Shown in pieces: positions 1 through 9,776 of a stretch of DNA of 64,000 nt. Origin of the DNA: Pyxicephalus adspersus (lineage: Eukaryota > Chordata > Amphibia > Anura > Pyxicephalidae). Every line of letters begins with the position of its first letter. The first letter of the stretch is position 1. The translations under genes were made by a program, and so were the position numbers. The notes beneath the pieces are model-generated. The model ran no database searches. It was not told the DNA's origin and saw only the letters and a list, made by a program, of their open reading frames with translations. The DNA is taken from positions 114,858,393 to 114,922,392 of the forward strand of contig NC_092861.1 of NCBI RefSeq assembly GCF_032062135.1. Reading direction: 5' to 3'.

Positions 1-224
1 CACTTGATCCTCCCTCAGATCCTCCCAGCACAATGGCAGGGCTAATGCAAGCCATGGTCATAGAAAGTGGTGGCCACATGGCTTGTATGATGCCTTCACA
101 TTTGCATTTGTAAAAGGATAAATGAAAAGAAATAAAATGCTAATATGATAAAAACAACAAGAAATGTATATAAACCAACTTTAATCTTTATTAACTATAT
201 TCCAGATCTTTCAAAAATGTCAAA

Positions 225-265
<41 letters not shown>

Positions 266-984
266 TAGAGTTAGGGTTTTCTTCATTAAGTTCAAATTAC
301 TACTGTAAATTCCAACAATTTTATTACACTGCAACAAAAATAAAATTTAAAAGCTAATTTATGCCTTGGTTCTATAAAGAGGAATTCTCAGATTGCATAT
401 TTTAAGCTTTCTTAAAGTGCCACAAAATAAGGACTTTATACAGAGAAGAACTACAGAAATCTAGTGCAGTATTTATTAAACCCCAATCCTTCAAATTAGT
501 AAATGAACTTTTAAAAAAATACATAACAGACAATAAAATTAAAGCGAAGACCCTCAAATTATTGAGTTCACCCAGTCTGCTAATGCCCTGTCTGCTTTTT
601 GTAGTGCATAGGCATCAAACCTTCAGAAGACAGAACAAAGATACACGTAGATTATATTAATACAGTTTGAAGATTTTAAAGCATTTATCTGATCTTACAA
701 TCAAGTACAGACCGATCGTTGACATTCATAGCTGCCACTCACCTTTTTTTAAACTAAGAATTTAGTTGAAATTCCAATAACATTCTTTGGAATGCATTGC
801 TGTTCACAATTTAAATCCGATCTAATGTAAAAGACCACCAATTTAACAACCAGTATTTGAAGTTTGACATCTTTTATTTTCTACATCTCTTCCTTTGCAC
901 AATAAAAGCCTCTCAAAATTATTATTCTCCAGGTATGTGGTTTTTAAAGCCATACCTTTCCTAAATATGACCCTTTACTTTCAG
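1..984 (+). other. thbs2 intron, 3' part
   Basis: This is the intron ahead of the exon at 985. It holds an (AT)n microsatellite at 227-264. I see no earlier type 3 repeat exon in it. Confidence 0.8.
227..264. repeat. (AT)n microsatellite
   Basis: About 19 uninterrupted AT units in the thbs2 intron. The tyrosine-isoleucine run of a small ORF here is only this repeat translated. Confidence 0.95.
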
Positions 985-1219
985 ACCGATGTGGATAATG
1001 ATCTTGTGGGAGATCAGTGTGATAACAATGAGGACATTGATGAAGATGGTTATCAAAACAATTTGGACAATTGCCCCTACATACCTAATGCAAACCAAGC
1101 CGACCATGACAAAGACGGCAGAGGAGATGCTTGTGATTCAGATGATGACAATGATGGCGTACCTGATGATAGAGACAACTGCCGACTTGTGTTTAATCCA
1201 GATCAGAAAGACTCCAATG
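985..1219 (+). CDS. thbs2: thbs2 coding exon: thrombospondin type 3 repeats
   Basis: This 235-nt exon begins after the acceptor TTACTTTCAG (ends 984) and stops before the donor GTAAGG at 1220. It is read from phase 0 starting ACC GAT GTG (T-D-V) and ends one base into a glycine codon. It encodes 78 residues of type 3 repeat, the aspartate-rich wire that binds many calcium ions in the extracellular protein. Visible features are the DxDxDxxxD loops, the cysteines in GDQCDN, DNCPY, GDACDS and DNCRLV that form the disulfide ladder, and a closing NPDQKDSN. Residues R-G-D occur at 1120-1128 within DGRGDACD; as I recall, the human proteins have GQGD or GKGD there, so this RGD is unusual. A Met upstream at 895 is in intron sequence and is not a start. 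Earlier exons lie outside the window. Confidence 0.95.
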
Positions 1220-2230
1220 GTAAGGTTTAAGGCTTTACAACATATAGCTAGTCAGTAAGTAAATAACATTACTTATCTTAGTTAGGTAAGCACTAATTCG
1301 AGAAAGTGATCTATAATAATTCATAGCTCAGTACTGAGCACAGTTTAAGCTTCCATTAGTGGTTTTCCAAAGCCTTCTTAAACAATCATTGAAAAGAGAG
1401 ATTTTCTAAGGCTTGGAATATATACGCTAATCTGCTACCTAGACTATGTTAAAATATGTTACAAGAACAAAAGCATTTAAATGTTTAATAAAAACTATTC
1501 TTGCTGCAAAATTGGGTAAAAAAATAGGCAATAAGTTTGTCATGAATGTTAACATACAAAATGAAAATGTGTGGTTAGAAAGAAATGGAATAATCTCCTG
1601 GACCAAACATGCCTTATAAAAATCATAGAGCCCAGGTAAAAATCTGAAATTTCCACTGGGTAAAGTTCAGGGTTCATCTGAATATTTTTTGCAGTTTTAA
1701 TAGTTTGCTTTATAAACAGAAAAAAAAAAAACGTAACAGACATCATACTTTGTATGTCTCTGACATTTGTCATGCTTATTTTTCCTTTTTTTTACTGTAT
1801 TACCTTTATTACTTTAGCTCTACATCAGGGATAAATTCAGGATTACTGTAACTCTAGATTTATAGCTAAGACGCAGCATGTCTTTTTTTAGCATGCACAA
1901 ATATAGTGTTATACATATATCAAATCTCCACTTGTCATTTTTTTTATTCCACACTAGGCAACAGACATAAGTTGTCTCAGTGGAGAATCAGATTGTACTA
2001 TACATGATGACTTGTGTTTATGGGTTACTTGGCAAACAGCCATATCTTTTTAAGCAATTATGTGCATTTCTATGACTGGACTTGCCTTCATCTGTGTTTC
2101 ACAATATTCCCTAAAACCATAAACCACCTGCACTATCCACATTAACTATTCTCCCTCCTTTTTGGTATAGTAACACCAGTTATTTGTTAATGTTACACTT
2201 TATTTATTATAACGGCTTGTTCAGATACTA

Positions 2231-2456
2231 TGGGCCTGATTTATGAAAACTCTCCAAGGCTAGAGAAGGTACATTTTCATCTGTGAAGCTGGGTGATTCA
2301 GGAAAACTGGAAATGATTCCTTACAAGTTAATTGCTATTTGTTAGCAAATGTTTAAAATGCTGAACCAGATCCATTTCAGGCTTGCTGTGTCACCCATAT
2401 TCACTAATGAAAGTGTATCCTTTCCAGTCCAGGAGAGCTTTAATGAATCAGGCCCT
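2231..2456. mobile_element. hairpin MITE, copy 1
   Basis: The left end GGGCCTGATTTATGAAAAC is the inverted complement of the right end (GCTTTAATGAATCAGGCCC). Inner arms such as GAAGCTGGGTGATTCAGG and AAAGTGTATCC also pair, so the whole element folds into one long stem. Four more copies occur in the window. It has no ORF and is probably a non-autonomous DNA transposon moved by another element's transposase. Confidence 0.85.
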
Positions 2457-3154
2457 ATGAGTCGGATATCCCAAAGGAGTTTATGCTGTTTAATAAGGGA
2501 TAAATTAATCAAGGATTACCAAGTTATATGCAGAGAAACGTATAAAAAGGATTTTTGTTTGCACATATTGAATGAAACGTCAGCAGCATTTATCTTTTCC
2601 AAAGTATTCATTCACTTTACTCAGTGAACAGCCAAAATAAATGGAACCCATAGAATCTGCATAACCTCTCTTATAAAATGAAGTGTAATGGAAACAAACA
2701 CGCCGAGTTATTGAGTTAATATATCAAAAAGATATACAGAAAAGTAAGCCAATCCCATATTAATTTTCAAAAGCATATTAATTCATTTAGACAATTAATA
2801 CTGCTCAGAAGATCACATACTAAAATCCTTAGAACATTATGTTTACTAGAGGGCCAATTTACATTTATAAGTTACAGCGCCTTAAATTGTATGTTATGGC
2901 AACACGTTAGCACAGTGCATGTAACTTTGTAAAAAGTGAATAGTAGTTCCATTTATTTTAAAAGGCTCCTATTTTTAAATGGCATTATAACTGCAATTTA
3001 TTTTAATGCTTTACTAGAAAGGCAGGCAATGCAACTACAATGCAATGCAAAACAGGAAACATTGAACATTTCGGTTCTATGTGTCAAAAATAGTACCCTT
3101 GAAAGAGTTGTTTTATGGAGAGCACCTTGAGCTGCAAGATAAAGTGTTGCCCTA

Positions 3155-3176
3155 ACACACACGTGTGTGTGTGTGT
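3155..3176. repeat. (AC)n(GT)n palindromic microsatellite
   Basis: A run of AC flips to GT at its centre, so the tract is self-complementary and could form a small hairpin or Z-DNA. Confidence 0.9.
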
Positions 3177-4056
3177 CATGTATAGTGTAAATGGCGCCTA
3201 AAAGGTGATTTTATTGTGACTACTAAGAATAAACATCTGTTAGGAGTAGGACTTGAAAAACAAGCACCAAATCTACTAATGCACACTGGCCTAGGAATAT
3301 GTCCTAGTATGACTGTTTAAAAGACTTTCGCAGCCGCATTGGTTTCTTGGTTTCCAGTCAGTTAGAGTGTAGTAAGACTTTCCGGAAAGTGTTACTCATT
3401 TTTCACCTGCAATCACATATGGCCCAGAGCTTGTTTTGTGATTTACTGCATCTTGATCCTGATAGAGAAGCCACAATACTATGTGCTTTATATTAAATAT
3501 CCATTGTGGAATGTTGCTGCAGGCAACAATGTCAGGGATAAAAGACCTAAGCTAGTCAATACTAAATTACATACCTTGCAACATGCCAGAATAAAATAAG
3601 CCTGGAAGATCAGACTTTATCCCACATCACTGCCAAGATTACTCATTGCACATCTCAAAGGTTAATAGTATTTTCTTGTGAGATTTGCAGCTAAAGAAAA
3701 TCTCATGAAATTAAGTGGATCGAAAGGAATATTTTGGTGTGGAATAATATGTTTACTTACAGGTAGCAGATGATGCAAGCAAATAAAACAATTAAATAAA
3801 GAACATTAATTACATACTTCTATGTATATATCTATATATGTCTGTGGCAAAACTAACCATATAACATAACTTTACTATTCTATTAGGCAAAACAACAACA
3901 TACTTTCAATTTACACATTCTACTAACTTACAAAAAGAAAATTCAATGTTTTGTTAAAGGAGTTCTAATTTAAACAACTAATTTTTATTTTCCACATTTA
4001 TTTAAGGAAATTGCAAAATATATACAGTATTTTCAAACATTTGAAATTTGTTACAG

Positions 4057-4284
4057 GTGATGGCCGAGGCGATGCTTGCAAAGATGATTTTGACAACGAC
4101 AGCATTCCTGATATCTTTGATGTCTGCCCAGAAAACAGTGGAATTAGTGAAACAGACTTTAGGAAATTCCAGATGGTTCCTTTAGATCCAAAGGGAACAG
4201 CTCAAATTGATCCCAATTGGGTGATTCGCCATCAAGGAAAAGAGCTGGTTCAGACTGCAAATTCAGATCCTGGTATAGCTGTAG
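4057..4284 (+). CDS. thbs2: thbs2 coding exon: last type 3 repeat and start of C-terminal domain
   Basis: This 228-nt exon is entered in phase 1 after the acceptor TTTGTTACAG (ends 4056) and left in phase 1 at donor GTAAGA (4285). The split glycine joins the previous exon as [13 protein letters not shown], at 4065-4073, is the family's known cryptic integrin-binding motif in the last type 3 repeat. The repeat [14 protein letters not shown] follows. It keeps the DxDxDxxxDxxDxC ligand pattern, but has Phe just before the last Asp where I recall Asp in human TSP2. Then comes the entry to the lectin-like C-terminal domain ([36 protein letters not shown]). The serine in QTANSDPG is typical of TSP2; TSP1 has a free cysteine there. 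Confidence 0.95.
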
Positions 4285-5092
4285 GTAAGAAACTTACAAA
4301 CTTTTTTTTTCCTGTTTCCAAAGTATTTCATGTAGCATCTACAACTTAGTTATACATTAAGGACCATGTCTGACCAATAGTGAGCAGCAGCATTCTGCCA
4401 TGGCCTCAATCACAGTCCCATTTGCACTCTTTAAGTCAATGAACCACAGTAGACACAATTCCTGTTTGAAAATGTTGAGGCTGCAGCAGTGTACTGTGTT
4501 CTTAGGAGTTACCACCTGCACAGTTTCACACCACGGGTATAAAAGGGCCCTTAGCATTTCATAGTAATTCTTTTAGACAGCAGCCTAACTTCTAAAGAAC
4601 CTAGAAGCATGCAAGCTACAAGATTGTATTGTTGTGACCAGTAATGTAGTATGATTTCGTTTTGACGTAATGCTCATAGATTATATATATTTAAACCACG
4701 GCTTTCCCATGAAAAAAGGAAGAAAACATAAGAAAACAAACCCCTGACCACAAGTACTTATAGAATGAGTTATTTAATAGCATGGTTAAAGCACCAGATG
4801 TAGAGTGAAATATTTTACTCCTAGGAAGCTTTAGTGTTATCTTTAAAACCCATTAATCAGATGGTTGCACAAATGTTATGACACTTTAAATTATAGGTAT
4901 AACATATATTTCTCGATGTGTTGATGTTTTTATGGTATAGCAGAAATAATATTGTTACATAAAAATAAAGACATTCCATTTTTGGTAGGAGGTGATGAAC
5001 TGTAAGTCAGATAGCAGTCTACTTGATGTATTACTTTCCCGCAATTGATTGATGTTTCTTTTTAACTAAATATTGTCTACTATTTCCTTTAG
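4285..5092 (+). other. thbs2 intron (0.8 kb)
   Basis: GT-AG, phase 1. A MITE-like inverted repeat occupies about 4354-4557; the rest is unremarkable AT-rich sequence. Confidence 0.9.
4354..4557. mobile_element. MITE-like element with TAAGGGCCC-type ends
   Basis: The left end TTAAGGACCATGTCTGACC and the right end (complement of AAAAGGGCCCTTAGC) form short imperfect inverted repeats around CAG-rich sequence. The ends resemble those of the element at 41855-42117, so both may belong to one family. The copy is diverged. Confidence 0.45.
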
Positions 5093-5364
5093 GCTTTGAC
5101 GAGTTCAGTGCGGTTGACTTTAGTGGAACCTTCTATGTAAACACAGATCGTGATGATGATTATGCTGGCTTTGTGTTTGGTTATCAGTCCAGTAGTAGAT
5201 TTTACGTTCTGATGTGGAAGCAAGTCACTCAAACATATTGGGAAGATAAGCCATCCAGGGCCTATGGGTACTCTGGAGTCTCTCTAAAAGTTGTCAACTC
5301 AACAACAGGCACTGGTGAACACTTGAGGAATGCTTTGTGGCACACTGGAAATACACCTGGAGAG
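5093..5364 (+). CDS. thbs2: thbs2 coding exon: C-terminal lectin-like domain, first half
   Basis: This 272-nt exon starts after TATTTCCTTTAG (ends 5092) in phase 1 and ends in phase 0 at GAG with donor GTACAG (5365). It encodes the beta-sandwich core of the TSP C-terminal domain: [17 protein letters not shown], the acidic calcium-binding [17 protein letters not shown], then [17 protein letters not shown] and a segment ending [15 protein letters not shown] corresponds to the first VVM peptide of TSP1 (RFYVVMW), reported to bind CD47; here the second Val is Leu. VVNSTTG carries an N-S-T sequon, a plausible N-glycosylation site conserved in the family. Confidence 0.95.
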
Positions 5365-5731
5365 GTACAGCTAGCTATGTTCCTTTTGTTATTTATTAGA
5401 AGAAGTATAGTGGAAATGAAAATTTGGCCAAGAATGAGGATGAGAATTAAAGCATAGATCTAAACTAGTATTGCCTCTATGTTGCAACTTCTTCCTCCTC
5501 CATATATCCTATTGTCTAAGCTCTACCATAAATATGCTGAAAGGTGCTTTAAGTAGATGTGGTGTTTTAACACCTTTCTTTAAAACCTTTTGATATATGC
5601 ATATGGAGACATAAGCCAGAATTATTTCATTCTCTACCCTGCACATTTCCCTCCATGTGTTTTACTAAAATGTTTTCTTATTTCATATTGATTTTATGAT
5701 CCTGACCATTTAAAATGTACAACCTTTGCAG
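5365..5731 (+). other. thbs2 intron (367 bp)
   Basis: GT-AG, phase 0, the shortest intron in the window. Nothing else is seen in it. Confidence 0.9.
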
Positions 5732-5829
5732 GTAAGAACACTGTGGCATGACCCTAAAAATGTTGGCTGGAAAGATTACACTGCTTACAGGTGGCATCTG
5801 ACTCACAGACCAAGGACTGGCTACATTAG
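5732..5829 (+). CDS. thbs2: thbs2 coding exon: C-terminal domain, middle segment
   Basis: This short 98-nt exon begins right after the acceptor ACCTTTGCAG (ends 5731) in phase 0 and ends in phase 2 at donor GTAAGC (5830). It encodes [19 protein letters not shown] followed by [13 protein letters not shown] and the first two bases of an arginine codon. The WHLTHRP wording (TSP1 has WRLSHRP) is one of the best marks of TSP2. Its first six bases, GTAAGA, are themselves a strong donor consensus, so acceptor and pseudo-donor are directly abutted. Using that pseudo-donor would skip the exon. Confidence 0.95.
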
Positions 5830-6669
<840 letters not shown>

Positions 6670-7214
6670 TAGTGTTCTCTAGTTGAACATTTTACAGTGA
6701 ACGAAAATTGTTGGGATTGGACTGTCTTTTCAAAAATTGTCAAACTGCACTACAGCCAATAAAGTAGGATAAACTAAGGTCCATTCGGTCAGTTTTAAAG
6801 GTTGTAAGATGATTAAAATAGCTCCTTAGGTTTGTAGAAGATATTTGAAAGTATCCCAAAATAGTTCTTAGTTTAAAAAACACTATACTGAATGATACCT
6901 TAGTGTTAACTGTTAGTGGTAATGTTTTCCCGAATGATAATGCTTACCCCACAATAAAGCCATTGATCATTTTTTTAAATGATAATTTGGTCATTTAAAA
7001 AGTCACATGGTCACTAAAAATCACTTATCACATAAAAAAATATTTATCAACAAATCAATGTGAAGGGGTTACAATAAAGCTATTTTTACCATACTCTTGT
7101 GTCTTATAATACTACTTGCTTATGTTGCAAGTTTCAAGTAAAAGTGTTTTTGGTGGTGCTCGGCTGTGTCTAACCACCATGAAGGGGACTAAATAATTCT
7201 AAAGCCAGGATATC

Positions 7215-7215
7215 A

Positions 7216-7250
<35 letters not shown>

Positions 7251-7253
7251 TAT
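7215..7253. repeat. (TA)n microsatellite
   Basis: An almost pure TA run with one TG interruption, in the last thbs2 intron. Confidence 0.95.
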
Positions 7254-8784
7254 TAGATACTTTGATTGTTGAAGATTTCATATCTATTTTTACAATTCCC
7301 TTAATATATAGTAAATAAATGTAGTAATGATATGTTAGACTCATTTCTCTTCATAGCAAGAAAAGTCTTAAACATTGGGTATACCATCTGCTGGGTCAGG
7401 ATCAAACAAGGCAATGTTCACAATAAACAGGAATGGCACTGCAAAATATGAAGTTGAAGATGGATGGGGATATTAGATTCCTTTTTTACTAAGTGTTCAC
7501 TATGTTATCTAAAGTCAAATATTTGCAAGATGAATGCACCATGTGACCCACCAATGTTTCTGCATGTTTAGTTCATTATTGTGTAACATGGGATGTTACA
7601 AACCATGCCGGCTTCACATCTGTGTCTAGAAGTTTATAGAAGCTATTAGCATACTACACTTTAGATTACATATGTGTTTTCTTGCATTGTGTTTGTTTGA
7701 ATTGGCCCCTAGATCTGTTTTGAGATAATCTTTATTGTGAATGTAGGATTCCTTTAGTGCAAGTTAAAGTAGAATTCCTTGGAAGCAGTGAAGTGTGCAC
7801 AGCACCTGTGCTCACAAAACGGGTTATTAAAAGTCAATGGCATGTAAACCTAAATGAAGTACAAACAGTGAAATATTCAAGTTTACCAAAAAAAGAAAAA
7901 AAAGAAAAGAACAGAAACATGTCTTGTATATAAGATGTCCAAGTAATATCCTTTTGTCTTATCTCAGTAGAATTTATTCATGGGAGTCAACTGAATCTAT
8001 ATGTGTTTTCATTAATATTTCCATATGTTAGAGTATTGTGTCATCTTGCCGAGTGCGTCCAAGAAATGAATTCTCACATAGTACAATTGCACAGAGTCTC
8101 TGTAGAATTTAGCAGCTAAACATCTGGTGAACTTTTCTGGCCATATTGGGTTTTACTTTGATTACACTGACATCTTTTTGGTTCTGTAAAGCAATCAATT
8201 TCCCTTTGATGTCATCTGTATACATAAAAATAAATACAAATTAACTCTTTGCATGTTGCAAATTCAAATTTTCCTAAATCCTAAAAATTGTCTTTTCCCC
8301 TTTACCTGCTGCTTCCTAATCTAAACAAATCCAAACTCTTCCATTAGTCTCTATTTTTAGGAGCTTCAGAAGCCCCTTGGGTACTGGTATGACTTTGGAA
8401 GAATGCTGTGAGGCAAGTCAGCATAGATAGCCAATCAAAGTCTTTGTTTGCTTACAGATAACACCCCTACTGAGTTTAGTAGTCCTTAGTCACATTAAAC
8501 TAGATTTGTTTTTGTAATGTTGAAGCTTTCAAAGTTGCTTCATCAGTTTATGGAAAGCTGCAAAATACAAGGATAGAACAAGAAAGAACAAGTCCAGTTG
8601 AATGTGACTATTTACAATTATGTACACAAAGACCTGGATAAATGAGAACCTTTACCTGTCAATACTGTGGCTTTGTCTTGTAAATGCAACAGTTACCCAA
8701 GAGAATCCAAAGCTCCTTGAAATTAAGTTTTACAGTGGTGTTTGGAAAAGTTGAGATTAGGAGGGAAGTGAGGAAGGGGAAATA

Positions 8785-9285
8785 CAGGTAGGTTAAGGAC
8801 ATACGACATACAGACACCTCCTAGATACGAACGTGGATTCCCTGCTCACTGTGTGCAGAACAGAGGCTTTAATAGGGGAGGGGCTGGTTGCATGACTTGC
8901 AGAGGAAATCTTTTGCTAAACACAGCTGAGATTGTGGGTGATCTTAGGGGGGTGAGCTCTTTCTGCAGCCTCTTGTGACTCTTTAATGACCACAACAAAC
9001 TCTGCAGTTGTTTCTTTTTGCATATCAAAACACAGCTTGCTCCAGAAGTTATTAGAGGTCTAGGCTCCATAAAAATGTTTTTTTTTTTTTTTTGCTTTGT
9101 TTGTGATTAACTCACAGTGAGGATTTTATACAGTAACTGACACCATGCTGCCTAATAATATGTTGAGACAAACATCTGTCCTAATTGCATTTATTAAAAT
9201 AATGTACCTCTTCCGACTGACATACAAATTCAACTTAAGAACAAACTTACCCGTCCTTATTACGTATGTAACCTGGGACTACCTG
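8785..9285. mobile_element. pogo/Tigger-like MITE, copy 1
   Basis: The left end CAGGTAGGTTAAGGACATA and the right end, whose complement reads CAGGTAGTCCCAGGTTACAT, form terminal inverted repeats flanked by TA on both sides (8783-8784 and 9286-9287). TA target duplication and CAGGTAGTCC ends fit non-autonomous pogo/Tigger members of the Tc1/mariner superfamily. It shares blocks such as CATGACTTGCAGA and CAACTTAAGAACAAAC with the copy at 36502. There is a T-run near 9,078 and no transposase ORF. Confidence 0.75.
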
Positions 9286-9490
9286 TATACATTTTATTTA
9301 GTTTTGGTGTAATTTAATATACAATAGTTGAGGTTTGGGGTCTATTTGCAAATTTTACACTCATTGCACAATCGTTTTAAAATCGTTTTGCGGTCAGGTT
9401 TTATGGACCCAATATACAAGCAGTTACTGTATAACCTTATCCATTTTCAAATCAGTCACATATTAATCTATGGTTTCACTTTCTTTACAG

Positions 9491-9498
9491 ATTTCTAA
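9491..9498 (+). CDS. thbs2: thbs2 terminal coding segment (split Asp, Phe and stop)
   Basis: After the strong acceptor CACTTTCTTTACAG (ends 9490) the exon reads AT TTC TAA. Joined to the G at 6667 it gives Asp-Phe-stop, so the protein ends KYECKDF. As I recall, human TSP2 ends in KYECRD plus one residue, and thrombospondin genes place the last one or two codons in the 3' UTR exon. Phase, acceptor strength and the homologous ending therefore agree. The eight coding bases are far too short for ORF detection. The exon body continues as the 3' UTR. Confidence 0.85.
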
Positions 9499-9770
9499 GA
9501 ACTTTTTAACATATTGTGTACTTTACTGTACATCCTGCGTGACCAAGACACCTCAATTCACCTGGTACTCTATAAAACTGTCTGCACAGCAACACCTCAG
9601 AAATCCTGTAAGATCTTTGTAGAAGAGGAAAAGAGTGCAGACATCCAGCACACCAACAGAGAGGAGCGAAAAAACTCATCTTGGACTTTAGTCAGGTTGA
9701 TAAATCAGCAGATTTTGGGTGATTTTTGTGAAACTATTTTTTTTAATATTGCAGTAAACAACATTTTTAT

Positions 9771-9776
9771 AATAAA
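9771..9776 (+). promoter_or_regulatory. candidate proximal poly(A) signal of thbs2
   Basis: A canonical AATAAA lies 273 nt after the stop codon, followed by T-rich sequence. If used, it would remove nearly the whole 3' UTR, including the AU-rich and Pumilio elements. Usage is inferred. Confidence 0.35.

Larger units (their letters stand above)
1220..4056 (+). other. thbs2 intron (2.8 kb)
   Basis: GT-AG, phase 1. It contains one copy of the hairpin MITE (2231-2456) and an (AC)n(GT)n palindrome (3155-3176). I see no missed exon: the flanking exons are contiguous in the protein. Confidence 0.9.

Noticed and set aside
145..357. Small ORF with a Tyr-Ile run
   Set aside because: It is the (AT)n microsatellite translated, within an intron.
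895..1230. ORF starting with Met at 895 as a small acidic protein
   Set aside because: The part before 985 is intron with a polypyrimidine tract and acceptor AG. The rest is a thbs2 exon ending at a GT donor.
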